A stretch of DNA of 64,000 bases. Source: Bacteroidota bacterium. Lineage in GTDB: Bacteria; Bacteroidota; JABWAT01. Both the position numbers and the translations under genes were made by a program. A model generated the notes under the pieces. It did not search any database and was not told the DNA's origin. It saw only the letters and a program-made list of their open reading frames with translations. Each line of letters starts with the position of its first letter. Positions within the stretch are counted from its first letter, which is position 1. Of this stretch, positions 1 through 8,865 are shown piece by piece. The DNA lies in assembly GCA_020161835.1 (NCBI GenBank), contig JAIUNL010000001.1, positions 496,001 to 560,000 of the forward strand. Reading direction: 5' to 3'.

Positions 1-102
1 TGTGGTGAAGGGGCCGGATATGCTGGCGGAATTGTTTCTGCGGCCATGGATGGTGAACGGTGTGCTGAAGCTTTTCTGGTCAAAACAGGCCAACCGGATT
101 GA
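1..102 (+). CDS. C-terminal end of a FAD-dependent oxidoreductase (partial)
   Basis: The open frame from the first base runs 33 codons to a TGA. It contains GEGAGYAGGIVSAAMDGERC, the C-terminal signature of uncharacterised FAD-dependent dehydrogenases (COG2509-like), in which the glycine-rich GEGAGYAGG segment closes over the FAD. The rest of the gene lies outside the window, so substrate and length cannot be judged. No neighbouring gene helps to define a pathway. The family call rests on a short but very characteristic motif. Confidence 0.7.
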   Translation, partial: CGEGAGYAGGIVSAAMDGERCAEAFLVKTGQPD

Positions 103-221
103 TGGTTCTCTGATTCTGAGTAGTCCCTAAATATTAATGCTTAATATGTTGATATGCTTTATTTAGTAAAGCTGGTTTATTATTTTTGTACTATTATCAA
201 AGAATATAACTGCTTTCGAAA

Positions 222-367
222 AAGTGGAAGAAGAAAATGGAAGTGGAAGTAAAAATATTTTTCAGGTGATAAAAACAGGGTAAAAACGAAAAGTGGAAGT
301 GGAAGTTAAGTGTTGGGATGTGTTTTTAGTGTGATAGGGACGTATAAGTGGAAGAAAATGGTGGAAG
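222..367. repeat. Cluster of TGGAAG repeats in the gene-free stretch 103-482
   Basis: TGGAAG occurs at 225, 238, 244, 294, 300, 349 and 362, mostly within AAGTGGAAG, giving a strongly purine-biased + strand. The remainder of 103-482 is AT-rich. It shows no ORF and holds only a candidate promoter at 406-436. The function of the repeat cluster is unknown. Confidence 0.6.
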
Positions 368-405
368 TGTTTTCCCGGAGTTCCATTCCTGTTTGCTGAT
401 TACCC

Positions 406-436
406 TTGACAATGAGTTAGAAACGCCGGATTTTTG
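406..436 (+). promoter_or_regulatory. Candidate promoter of the DUF2934 gene
   Basis: TTG (406-408, within TTGACA) is followed after 20 nt by GATTTTTG. This fits the Bacteroidota-type -33/-7 pattern TTG-N19/20-TAnnTTTG with one mismatch. It lies about 46 bases before the ATG at 483. Confidence 0.4.
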
Positions 437-482
437 TTAGTGAAATCGCTTCCATATCAATTTATGAATCAAGGAACGAAAA

Positions 483-755
483 ATGGCAAAGGTTAAGACT
501 GATACAAAAGTTACCGATAAAAAGTCAAAAACTGATGTAAAAAAAGCTGAACCCAAAAAAACGGCTGCGAAACCAGTTGAAAAGCCAAAGACAGTGAAAC
601 CAGAGAAATCTGCTGCCGTAAAAGTTTCACATGATCAGATTGCAGCAAAAGCGTATGAAATTTATCTCAGCCGGGATAATCACCCCGGTGATGAGCTCAG
701 TGATTGGATTAAAGCCGAACAACTTTTAACCGGCAAAAAACCAAAAACGAAATAA
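483..755 (+). CDS. Lysine-rich DUF2934 domain protein
   Basis: A small protein of 90 residues. Residues 1 to about 48 are a low-complexity Lys/Ala/Pro/Thr tail, highly basic and likely disordered. Residues about 49-85 carry the DUF2934 pattern (HDQIAAKAYEIYLSR followed by HPGDELSDWIKAEQLL). Family members are short proteins of unknown function, usually a basic linker plus this small helical domain. The tail could contact nucleic acid or an acidic partner, but that is inference. The gene stands alone between the TGGAAG repeats and a hairpin terminator, so it is probably monocistronic. Confidence 0.8.
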   Translation: MAKVKTDTKVTDKKSKTDVKKAEPKKTAAKPVEKPKTVKPEKSAAVKVSHDQIAAKAYEIYLSRDNHPGDELSDWIKAEQLLTGKKPKTK

Positions 756-810
756 AAAGAACTTCTCAAAAGATACCTTCCTTAAAACTTCCTTCCATTT
801 GATTGCGATT

Positions 811-846
811 AACAGCCTGTATGCAATGTACGGGCTGTTTTTTTTT
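811..846 (+). terminator. Rho-independent terminator after the DUF2934 gene
   Basis: AACAGCCTGTA pairs with TACGGGCTGTT (11 bp with one T-G wobble) around a 7-nt loop and is followed by a long T run. It ends transcription from the + strand gene at 755. Confidence 0.8.
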
Positions 847-877
847 ATTTAAATCCCAATCCCTTTTTCAACATCAC

Positions 878-1741
878 TCACTTAGACCTGACAACCAGAA
901 CCGGAATATGAATCTGCCGGATGATGGATTCTGTTGTACTGCCCAAAAGAATTTTACTCAGTCCTGACCGGCCGTGTGTCGTCATGGCAACCAAACCGGG
1001 TTTTGTTGATTGAATATAATCTAGAATGCCTTCAACAGCATCGGTTGACCTGATTTTGACCCATTCAGCTTCAACTCCGCTTTCTTTAAATCCGGCATCA
1101 ATTATTTTCTTGTCATCAGGGTTAAATTCACCGAGATAAGAGGCTTCAAGTGAGTCAACCGCAAGCAGAGTAACAGGGGCCTTTACCTTTTCGCATAAAG
1201 ACAATACCGGTTCAAAAATGTAGAGGGATTCTTTGCTGAAATCAGTTGTTGCAAGAACTCTTTTTGGCGGGAATGGGGGCGTTGTAGCCGGATCTCTCAG
1301 CACCACAACCGGCGTCTGGGCAATGCGGATCACCCGTTCCATTGTTGACCCAAGGAAGAATTTTTCAACTACATTATGAGAATGGGTTGCCATGATAATG
1401 ACATCAAACTTGTTTTCTGCTGCATGGGAGGTAATGGTATCCGCCGATTTGCCATTCATGATTTTTAACGTTAACCGGTTTACTTCTTCTTTTGTAAAGC
1501 CGCTGAGAAGTTTGGCATACTCTTCTTTTGCCCAGTCGTTGATTTCATTTTCAAGTTCGGGGAAAGTAACCACGCCGAACGGATATGAGGAACTGCCAAA
1601 GGGAAGACTGGTTAACTCGTTCACATATAAAACTTCAATACTTCCATTGTCGGCTGAAGCCCAAGAAAAAGCATACCGGATGACGGCGGCCGATTGGGAA
1701 GAGAAGTCAACAGGGACGAGTATTTTCTTGAAAAGTGACAT
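878..1741 (-). CDS. Tandem-domain universal stress protein (UspA family)
   Basis: 287 residues forming two consecutive Usp domains (about 1-145 and 155-287). Each starts with a typical first strand (KKILVPVDFS; KRVLATTDFS) and ends with TPVVVLRDP or IPVLVVRSK. The nucleotide-binding loop is well kept in the second domain (THGRSGLSKILLGS, G-x9-GS). The first domain has S in place of the loop glycine (THSHNVVEKFFLGS), so ATP binding may be restricted to the C-terminal half. Known roles are general stress and starvation resistance. A GGAGG ribosome-binding site 6 bases before the ATG supports the start. It is transcribed alone and is convergent with the DUF2934 gene. Confidence 0.92.
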   Translation of the reverse strand: MSLFKKILVPVDFSSQSAAVIRYAFSWASADNGSIEVLYVNELTSLPFGSSSYPFGVVTFPELENEINDWAKEEYAKLLSGFTKEEVNRLTLKIMNGKSADTITSHAAENKFDVIIMATHSHNVVEKFFLGSTMERVIRIAQTPVVVLRDPATTPPFPPKRVLATTDFSKESLYIFEPVLSLCEKVKAPVTLLAVDSLEASYLGEFNPDDKKIIDAGFKESGVEAEWVKIRSTDAVEGILDYIQSTKPGLVAMTTHGRSGLSKILLGSTTESIIRQIHIPVLVVRSK

Positions 1742-1955
1742 AAAACCTCCAGAAATTCTGTTGATCTGACTTTAGCAAAGAACAAAAAAAAATCGGAACA
1801 ATCAACCCCTGCCGGTGGGTTTTTAAAAGGATCCAAAAGAGTGATTTCTCTCAAAAACGGGTCATTTCGTTCCATCCTGATTGAGAATTTCCTATCTTCA
1901 TCGTCAGAATTTAAATAGTTCAGACGATCAGGAAATTTAAACAGAAAGATTAGAA

Positions 1956-2279
1956 ATGAGTGACAATAAAAACCAGCAGCAATTGAATATTGAACTGGGT
2001 GAAAAAGAATCAGAAGGTATTTATTCAAATCTTGCCATCATCAGCCATTCAGCGCAGGAGTTTGTAATTGATTTTACCCGGATTGTTCCTGGTGTTCCCA
2101 AAGCAAAAGTCTATTCACGAATTATTATGACTCCCAGTCATGCCAAAATGTTTTTGCAGGCGATGCGTGATAATGTTGCGAAATATGAACAGCTTTTTGG
2201 TGAAATCAAGGTTCACCATTCCAATTTTGACCCTTCCGCCATGGGAATTTCGAACGATCCGGGCAAGTGGGAAGCCTGA
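1956..2279 (+). CDS. DUF3467 domain protein
   Basis: 107 residues matching the DUF3467 family. The core shows EGIYSNLAIISHSAQEFVIDF, then a proline-containing turn, and SRIIMTPSHAKMFLQAMRDN followed by an aromatic YEQLFG helix. Members are small cytoplasmic proteins without an assigned function and lack signal peptides or membrane segments; this one fits in length and layout. No ribosome-binding site stands out. It is followed by a weak hairpin and then a lipoprotein gene, with no obvious operon partner. Confidence 0.85.
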   Translation: MSDNKNQQQLNIELGEKESEGIYSNLAIISHSAQEFVIDFTRIVPGVPKAKVYSRIIMTPSHAKMFLQAMRDNVAKYEQLFGEIKVHHSNFDPSAMGISNDPGKWEA

Positions 2280-2363
2280 CGGGTTGTTAGACAGGTCACA
2301 ATCTGCATGTTCAAACAGGTAATTCTTTTTTTTAAGGACTGCATTCAGGTTATCTTTACAACG

Positions 2364-2390
2364 AAACCGGAGCCCCTTTTCGGTTTATTT
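2364..2390 (+). terminator. Possible weak terminator after the DUF3467 gene
   Basis: AAACCG (2364-2369) pairs with CGGTTT (2381-2386) across an 11-nt loop, followed by a T-rich stretch. The stem is short, so this is tentative. Confidence 0.4.
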
Positions 2391-2441
2391 TGTGTTTTAT
2401 AAACCGTAACTGTGAATTACAACTGAAATGGCTTTGGTTTC

Positions 2442-4490
2442 ATGAACCTACATTCCCCAAAATGGATTTCCCTGATCCTCATATCAGCAGGCTTAACGTC
2501 ATGTCTTGACAGCCCGGTTGTTCCAAGCTGGACGGTCAAGGGAACAACTGCTTTACTCGATTCAAAAGTTTCTGCACTTGAAGTCGTCAAATCATCAGAC
2601 AGTGCCATAGTTGATGAAAATCTGCAATTGTTTTTTATCAAAGACATTAAGCTTAAAAATATCGGCGTTGGTGATTCACTTGAAGTTGAAGATAAGGGCT
2701 TCGATGGCGAACAGGTTATGGATTCGATCAAGGTCGATGCCTTTGATTCTGATCCGTTAACAATAAAAGCCAGCTCCCTGAATGCACTTCTTACAGACAA
2801 TTATACCGGACCCATTGTTGGGTTTAATTTTTCGGTCTCAAACCGTGATTTTACTGGTCTTTCTGAATATGAATATGCAGATATTGAGCCTGCATCGGCC
2901 GGTCACCCGCAACTTGTTTCCCTCCAGATTTCGAATAATCTGCCCATTCCGATAACTATCAAATCGGTAACACTTAAAAATAAGGCAACAGGGGCAACCA
3001 TTGGTTCCCAGACCATAAACAAGAATATTCCGGCTGGCACCAATTCATCAGTTGATCTTGCAATGGGGGGTAAGCGAATTACCAACGCCATGCAATTATC
3101 TTTTGACGGATCATCTACAGGTGCAACAAGCGCAAAGATTGAACCTACGTCCGGGATCAATTTTAAAATTGCATCAACCGAGTTGCTTGTGAGTGAGGCC
3201 AGAGGAACCGTTGCCGGAACCAAGTACAACGAAACGACAACGGTTGACGCCGGGATGGATGACTTCTCGCCAACACGCATTGATGTTAAATCCGGGAATC
3301 TCGAATACAAAGTTGTGAATAATTCTGAAATGACCGGCTTTGCTACTGTGAAAATTCCTGAGCTGAAAAAAGACGGCATGGTTTACCAGGGTCAGATTGC
3401 CATCCCACCCAAATCAACAGCAACGAATTCACCGGATCTTGCCGGATATACAATCACACCTGCCTATCCTGCTGCGAACTCACCAAAGCTGAACATGGTT
3501 GTGACTTTTGATTTAAAAAAATCAACCGGATTTATTACCGTTAAAAAAACCGACAAGATCACCTATTCGGCAAAAATAAAATCCATCCAGCACAAATTTG
3601 CACAAGGTAATATTAAGGAACGAACCCAGAATTCTGATCAGGATACAAGCACTATAGACTGGCCCAAAGAGCTGGATAATGTAAATCTTCAATTTGATAA
3701 AGCAACGATTACAGCCAAATTAGCATCAAGTCTGGGAATCCCTGCCGAGGTAACCCCCTATGTGTTATTTGATCAGCCAAATAATACAATTGATAGTTTG
3801 GTTTTTGCTTCCGGCGTTTTCCCAATGAAACTGACGGCAGCAACCCTTACTTCACCCTTTATCAGACTCACCAAAGCTATTGACCTGAATCAAATCAACG
3901 ATTTCAATAAAATACTCAACAGGAGACCTGAACAAATCAGGTATTATGTTTCAGCTACTGCTGCCAAAGGCAGTTTGGTTGACGGATTTGTTTTTGATAC
4001 CAGTGCAGTAAAGGGAAATCTTGAACTGAAAATTCCGATCCGGTTTAAAAGTACCACGGGTTATCAGAAAGACAGTCTCTATTCAGTCACACCCGGAACG
4101 CTGACGGGGATGAAATCGGCCAGCCTCATTCTGGATGTGCAAAACAAGATTCCACTGAAAATTGGTTTGAATTTTGCCTTTGTTGATGCAGATAAAAAGA
4201 CATTGATTACCTACCCAAAACCCGTGGGAACAAAGACCTTTTATTCGCTGCCGGTGCCGCCAATCAATTCACTGGGCAGATCAACCGGTTATGGTACAGA
4301 CAAAATCATTATTACACTTGAAGAATCAGACTTTAAACTGCTTGAAAAAGCCAGTTATATTTTACTGAAGTACAGAGTTGATACCAATGAGTCTCAGGGA
4401 ACGTCTGGCGGGTACAGTGAAATACTGACGACAGATGATATACATATTGTTTTAGGTGCAGATATTCAGTATAAGGTAAACGAAGAATGA
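2442..4490 (+). CDS. Large outer-membrane-type lipoprotein of unknown function
   Basis: 682 residues. The N-terminus is a lipoprotein signal peptide with a hydrophobic stretch ending in LTSC (lipobox Cys at about residue 21), so the mature protein should be lipidated. The rest is rich in Ser/Thr/Lys/Asp with alternating hydrophobic residues typical of repeated beta-sandwich domains. No catalytic motif is visible and I do not recognise a family. The stop codon overlaps the next ORF by 4 bases (ATGA), so it is translationally coupled to a predicted outer-membrane barrel. The two products may form one envelope complex, which is inference. Confidence 0.75.
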   Translation: MNLHSPKWISLILISAGLTSCLDSPVVPSWTVKGTTALLDSKVSALEVVKSSDSAIVDENLQLFFIKDIKLKNIGVGDSLEVEDKGFDGEQVMDSIKVDAFDSDPLTIKASSLNALLTDNYTGPIVGFNFSVSNRDFTGLSEYEYADIEPASAGHPQLVSLQISNNLPIPITIKSVTLKNKATGATIGSQTINKNIPAGTNSSVDLAMGGKRITNAMQLSFDGSSTGATSAKIEPTSGINFKIASTELLVSEARGTVAGTKYNETTTVDAGMDDFSPTRIDVKSGNLEYKVVNNSEMTGFATVKIPELKKDGMVYQGQIAIPPKSTATNSPDLAGYTITPAYPAANSPKLNMVVTFDLKKSTGFITVKKTDKITYSAKIKSIQHKFAQGNIKERTQNSDQDTSTIDWPKELDNVNLQFDKATITAKLASSLGIPAEVTPYVLFDQPNNTIDSLVFASGVFPMKLTAATLTSPFIRLTKAIDLNQINDFNKILNRRPEQIRYYVSATAAKGSLVDGFVFDTSAVKGNLELKIPIRFKSTTGYQKDSLYSVTPGTLTGMKSASLILDVQNKIPLKIGLNFAFVDADKKTLITYPKPVGTKTFYSLPVPPINSLGRSTGYGTDKIIITLEESDFKLLEKASYILLKYRVDTNESQGTSGGYSEILTTDDIHIVLGADIQYKVNEE

Positions 4491-5938
4491 AGAAGCTGAT
4501 TATTTACACCTTGATGGGTTTTTCTTTTTCATCAGTTTCAGCACAGATGGGTTTGCATCATTCAAGTGCAAAAAATCTTTCACTGGCTGGTTCTGCTGGT
4601 GTTTCTCTTTCTGGTTGGGAAGCGGTTGGACTTAATCCTGCGGCAACTGGTCAACCGGGGAAATCCCGGGCTTCAATCGGGACACTCACAGCCGGGGCCA
4701 TGGTAACCAATACGGCTCTTTCCTTTAAGTTTTACGGTGATTACTTTACCGGTGAAACCGTAAACGGGAAATTGGTTGGAAAAGACCTTGATCCGCATAA
4801 AAATGATATTTTTGACCGTTTCGCAGATGATGAAGATATGTCTGCAGCCGGAACGGTTATACCGTTTGCTGCAAGTATGGATTGGAATGGAGTTGGATCG
4901 TTTTCACTGATCTATGCACTCAAAGCAGAAGGTAAAGGGCACTTTCATCAGGATATGATGAAGCTTTGGCTGAATGGCGTTGAACCGGGAAGCAATTTTG
5001 ATCTGGGTGAAAATTATCTCGAAACGATCATGAGAGCCGAGTGGGCTTTGGGTTATTCCAGGTCAATTGCCGGATATATACCTTTTATGGATGGAATTAT
5101 TTCTGATCTGAATGCAGGCGGCGCAATAAAATTTGAACAGGGGCTCAATTATTTTAATCTGAACGTTACCAAAAATACCCTTTCAGTTTCTGATGACCGG
5201 ATTCAGCGACATCAGTTTGATTACACGATTTCAATGGCCGGCAATGATAAATATGGTAACTGGTTTCGTTCAGATGAACTGGACCGGGTTACTGACGATT
5301 GGTTTTTTACTCCGGCAGGTTATGGGTTGGGTCTTGATTTGGGCATCAGCGGAAATTTATTTAAAACGATTCCCATTTATGTTTCCGTCACCGATATTGG
5401 CTGGATAAACTGGACTCAAAACGGAACAGAACTTTCCGGAAGTGGTGACATAACTTACTTACCCGCATTCAGGGAGCCAGGGGACACCGAAACACAGAAA
5501 CCCGTTTTTGCGGAAGATTCACTTGCATCTCATTACACACCCGTCAGAAAAAAGAAAGAATTTACGACTCTTTTACCCACGATGCTGAATGCCGGAATTA
5601 GTCTGCCGATGAAATCAGTTCCTTTTCTCGGCAAGTTGTGGGTTCCCGGTGAACTTACTTTTTACGGTTCTTTTCAGCAGGCTTTGGTTGAAACCCCTGC
5701 CAGCTCCTTTATCCCACGGGTTTCAGTGGGTGGTGACTGGAAACTGGGCGGTATGTGGCATGTGCGAACCGGATTTTCAGGCGGTGGAAAAGAATTGTTT
5801 AACTGGGGATTGGGTGGCGGAATCGAAACCAAATACGTTATTTTTGATTTAGGTACAGCCAATTTCCATAATTTGTTTGCCGGAAGTGACTTTAGAAAAA
5901 CCAGCGTTGCCGCAACACTTCAGTTTTTGATTCCCTGA
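4487..5938 (+). CDS. Outer-membrane beta-barrel protein, DUF5723/PorV-like
   Basis: 483 residues with a signal peptide (MKKLIIYTLMGFSFSSVSAQ). It then has an N-terminal segment, SAKNLSLAGSAGVSLSGWEA followed by GLNPA, found in the FadL/PorV/DUF5723 type of barrel proteins, where a small ligand-like loop enters the barrel. The remainder has many amphipathic strands with aromatic girdles and a C-terminal TLQFLIP ending consistent with a last beta strand. It overlaps the upstream lipoprotein gene by 4 bases and is convergent with lptG, only one base away. Substrate and role are unknown. It could be a transport barrel or an anchor for the coupled lipoprotein. Confidence 0.7.
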   Translation: MKKLIIYTLMGFSFSSVSAQMGLHHSSAKNLSLAGSAGVSLSGWEAVGLNPAATGQPGKSRASIGTLTAGAMVTNTALSFKFYGDYFTGETVNGKLVGKDLDPHKNDIFDRFADDEDMSAAGTVIPFAASMDWNGVGSFSLIYALKAEGKGHFHQDMMKLWLNGVEPGSNFDLGENYLETIMRAEWALGYSRSIAGYIPFMDGIISDLNAGGAIKFEQGLNYFNLNVTKNTLSVSDDRIQRHQFDYTISMAGNDKYGNWFRSDELDRVTDDWFFTPAGYGLGLDLGISGNLFKTIPIYVSVTDIGWINWTQNGTELSGSGDITYLPAFREPGDTETQKPVFAEDSLASHYTPVRKKKEFTTLLPTMLNAGISLPMKSVPFLGKLWVPGELTFYGSFQQALVETPASSFIPRVSVGGDWKLGGMWHVRTGFSGGGKELFNWGLGGGIETKYVIFDLGTANFHNLFAGSDFRKTSVAATLQFLIP

Positions 5939-5939
5939 T

Positions 5940-7019
5940 TTATCTGCGGTCAACTGCCCAAAGCATGTAAAGTCCGAACAGGAAAAAGACCACATTTGCA
6001 AACCAGGCTGCGGTAAGCGGATTAAGATCGCCGCCGTAGCCCAGAGTTTGAGCCACTTTCTGCAGGGCCAGGTAAACAAAACAAATCAGCAGAGCAAGAC
6101 CAAATTCCACTGCAAGCCCACCTCGTTTCTTCTTCGAACTTAACGGCACCCCGAATAAAACCACAACCATACACGCAAACGGAAAACTGATTTTGGAATA
6201 GTAAGTTACCAGATATTTGTCGAGTTCGGTAAATCCGGCAAGTCTCTGTGATTCAATGTAGTCATCCAGATCAAAAAACGTCATTTGATTCAGATTCCGG
6301 TAGTCATTGAGCAAATCACGGGGCTTAAAATTAAACTTCAGGCTGTCAGTTGACGAAAAAGCCTTCAGAGTTGGTGAAGACCCGAATGTTCTGTGCATCC
6401 CGTTTTCAAGCGTCCAAAGCTTGGTCGTGTCACTCCAAACCAGATTTCTTGCATCCCATCTTTCAATCAGCTCCGTTCCTTTGAAGTCGGTGATTGAGAT
6501 GGTATAACCCCGTTGTGAAGAGCCATCAAACCAGCCAATGCTGACCATCCGGTTTTCAGAATCCTGCCGGATAAGATTGGCAGACTGACCTGACGTGGTA
6601 TATTTTCCGAGTTCCGTTGCCTCAAAAGCGGCTTTCAGTTTATTTGCCTTGGGCACAACCCAGCCTGAAAAATAAATCTGAAATCCGGTAATCAGAAAGG
6701 CAGTAAACATAAACGGAACAAGAATACGGGTTGTCGATATTCCGCCAACTTTAATGGCGGTAATTTCCATGAGATTAGTGAGCCTGCCAACGGTGAATAA
6801 CGAAGCAAGAAGCAGGGCAACCGGCATCATCAGACTGATAATATCCGGCAGGAAATACAGATAATACTTAACGACTTTAAGCATGGTGACATTGTTGTCA
6901 ACAAAGCTGCCGAGGTTTTCAATCAGATCAATAATGATGAAAACGGCTGAAAAGGCGATCAGGGCAAATAAAACAGCTACAGCAAATTGTCTGAGGAGAT
7001 AACGGTCAATAATGGTCAT
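5940..7019 (-). CDS. lptG: LPS export ABC transporter permease LptG
   Basis: 359 residues of the YjgP/YjgQ family. It has an N-terminal amphipathic helix plus three membrane segments (about 10-120, with the conserved LTNLMEITAIKVGG coupling region), a periplasmic beta-jellyroll domain (about 125-265) and three C-terminal helices. LptG and LptF pair with the LptB ATPase to extract lipopolysaccharide from the inner membrane. The start overlaps the stop of the upstream lptF-like gene by 4 bases, showing translational coupling. lptB is not in the window. Assignment of LptG versus LptF is by order and size and could be reversed. Confidence 0.85.
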   Translation of the reverse strand: MTIIDRYLLRQFAVAVLFALIAFSAVFIIIDLIENLGSFVDNNVTMLKVVKYYLYFLPDIISLMMPVALLLASLFTVGRLTNLMEITAIKVGGISTTRILVPFMFTAFLITGFQIYFSGWVVPKANKLKAAFEATELGKYTTSGQSANLIRQDSENRMVSIGWFDGSSQRGYTISITDFKGTELIERWDARNLVWSDTTKLWTLENGMHRTFGSSPTLKAFSSTDSLKFNFKPRDLLNDYRNLNQMTFFDLDDYIESQRLAGFTELDKYLVTYYSKISFPFACMVVVLFGVPLSSKKKRGGLAVEFGLALLICFVYLALQKVAQTLGYGGDLNPLTAAWFANVVFFLFGLYMLWAVDRR

Positions 7020-8536
7020 GACGGATCTCCGGCGGGTTTGGTTTTTCTAAAACGGGCAATCAGATCCTGGATTTTTTCAATCAGCCACTGAAGCGGAGGG
7101 AAGTCAAACAACTCACGGTCTCTGATCATTTTAATCGTCATCCAGATACCGAGAATCAGCACAACTGTGTTTCCTGACCACATGGCAATTGCAACCGGAA
7201 CGATGCCACGGTCGGCAAGTTTTTCGCCACCCAAAAGGAAAATCCAATACACCATGAAAAAGATCAGACTAAGTCCGGCACCGGCGCCAATTCCGCCCCG
7301 TTTTGACTGAATGCCAAGCGGAACGCCAACCAGAACAAACATGAGACAGGCAATAGGAAGAGCAAATTTCTTATGAATTTCGACAAGGTAATTGTTGATA
7401 TCTTCCATGAGTGAACCCTGTGACGATGATTCAGAATCAAGATAATTTCTGAGACGAACCTGATCGTTGAGGGCATTGTATAAAATAGTCCGTTTTTCTG
7501 TGGTTTTAAGTCCGGCTAGAACAATTGAAATGGTATCCGCTTCGAGCAGGGCAAATTCACCGCCGGTTTTTTGAGTCATTTTATACCGGTAACCGGTGGA
7601 ATCCCTTCTGATTGAAACCGTGGATGAATCAGATGACCGGATACTTTTATATTTCATTGCGGAGAGCAAACTTTCGTCAAAATAGGCTGCTGACCGGGAT
7701 TTGCTTTTACCAACCAGGAAGAAAATGGAATCATTGACCTGGCGCATGGTGGCGATTGACATTTCCCGGTATCCACGGGAAAAGCTTCCTTCTGAAGACC
7801 GTTCAAATCCGAATCCGCTGGCGTCAAATAAAACTTTTTGAGTGTGGAAGGTGATTTTACGGTAATCATTGAAGGTGAGGTAATCAATTTCATTGATTTC
7901 ACCGTCATTCAGAGTCATGATCATGTACCTGAGGTCGGGCGAATAGGTAAAGTGGGCATTTTGTGCCGTAATAACCTGCTGCTTGGATGAACTGGAATAA
8001 TCAAAAATGGTCACGCCATGAAGTATTCCGGTTTCCCGTTCCGTTTCTTTTGCATGGATGGAATATCCTGAAAACAAATCGCTGAACCGGCCGGCTTCAA
8101 TTTCAAAAGTGGGCTTTTTATTGCGGATATCACGGAAAAGGGTTTTGGCTTTATAGTTCGCATCGGGTAAAACATGGTCATTAAACCAGAACATCACACC
8201 TGCAACAAGAAAACCCAGAAAAACTACAGGCAACATGAGTCTGAGCGGATTTACACCGGCCGCTTTGAGCGACGTAATTTCATGGTCGCCAGACATTTTA
8301 CCGAAAACCATCAGAGTCGAGATCAGTACACCCATCGGGACGGCAAGAACGAGCATCCAGGCCAGATTCAGGGCAATCAGTTCGGCAATAACTGAAAAAC
8401 TGAGTCCTTTTCCGGCAAGTTTATCGAGATACTTCATTAAAAACTGAAGCAGGAAGATAAACATGATCGTCAGGATGGAAAAAAAGAAAGGTCCGGCCAG
8501 ACTTTTAATGATATGGATATAGGCTTTTTTGAGCAT
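7016..8536 (-). CDS. lptF: LPS export ABC transporter permease LptF
   Basis: 506 residues with the same architecture as LptG. Three N-terminal membrane helices contain the coupling motif MSGDHEITSLKAAGVNP, followed by a periplasmic beta domain and three C-terminal helices beginning at KKFALPIACLMFVLVGVPLG. It is clearly longer than the usual ~360-residue proteins. The extra ~130 residues lie in the periplasmic half (about 240-370), an enlargement seen in some FCB-group homologues. It forms the LptB2FG complex with the coupled downstream gene and moves LPS toward the periplasmic bridge. Confidence 0.87.
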   Translation of the reverse strand: MLKKAYIHIIKSLAGPFFFSILTIMFIFLLQFLMKYLDKLAGKGLSFSVIAELIALNLAWMLVLAVPMGVLISTLMVFGKMSGDHEITSLKAAGVNPLRLMLPVVFLGFLVAGVMFWFNDHVLPDANYKAKTLFRDIRNKKPTFEIEAGRFSDLFSGYSIHAKETERETGILHGVTIFDYSSSSKQQVITAQNAHFTYSPDLRYMIMTLNDGEINEIDYLTFNDYRKITFHTQKVLFDASGFGFERSSEGSFSRGYREMSIATMRQVNDSIFFLVGKSKSRSAAYFDESLLSAMKYKSIRSSDSSTVSIRRDSTGYRYKMTQKTGGEFALLEADTISIVLAGLKTTEKRTILYNALNDQVRLRNYLDSESSSQGSLMEDINNYLVEIHKKFALPIACLMFVLVGVPLGIQSKRGGIGAGAGLSLIFFMVYWIFLLGGEKLADRGIVPVAIAMWSGNTVVLILGIWMTIKMIRDRELFDFPPLQWLIEKIQDLIARFRKTKPAGDPS

Positions 8537-8610
8537 GGGTGCAAAAATAGGTGTTTGGGTGGTAAGAAGGAAACAAAAGGACGGGAGGAAAATGGTTAAG
8601 GGTAAATTGT

Positions 8611-8754
8611 CAGAATCAGGATTTTCAGGATTGGTGGATTTTCGGGATAGGAACGGATAATTCAGTTCATCCTATTTTCCTGTAATTTCTGCTTTTTATT
8701 TTCGTTGTTTGTTTTTCATCCTGTCCATCCTTAAATCCTTCAAATCCTGATTCA
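8611..8754. repeat. Imperfect inverted repeat of the AGGATTTTCAGGATT type in the intergenic stretch 8537-8865
   Basis: CAGAATCAGGATTTTCAGGA (from 8611) is echoed in inverse orientation by AAATCCTTCAAATCCTGATT (from 8733). The arms are about 22 bases and separated by 100 bases. Similar degenerate AGGATT repeats are common between genes in this kind of genome. Apart from this and a promoter at 8797-8827, I see nothing in 8537-8865. Confidence 0.6.
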
Positions 8755-8796
8755 GATTGGGTTTTTGGTTAATTCTCGTTCCCGTTACTCTTCTAC

Positions 8797-8827
8797 TTGT
8801 AATTATTCTCCATTAAAGATAGTTTTG
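8797..8827 (+). promoter_or_regulatory. Bacteroidota-type promoter of the lipoprotein gene at 8866
   Basis: TTG at 8797-8799, exactly 20 nt, then TAGTTTTG at 8820-8827, a full match to TAnnTTTG. The start codon follows 38 bases later. Confidence 0.65.
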
Positions 8828-8865
8828 CAATAGAAAATGGCTTTCACCTTGACCCGGGATTTTAC

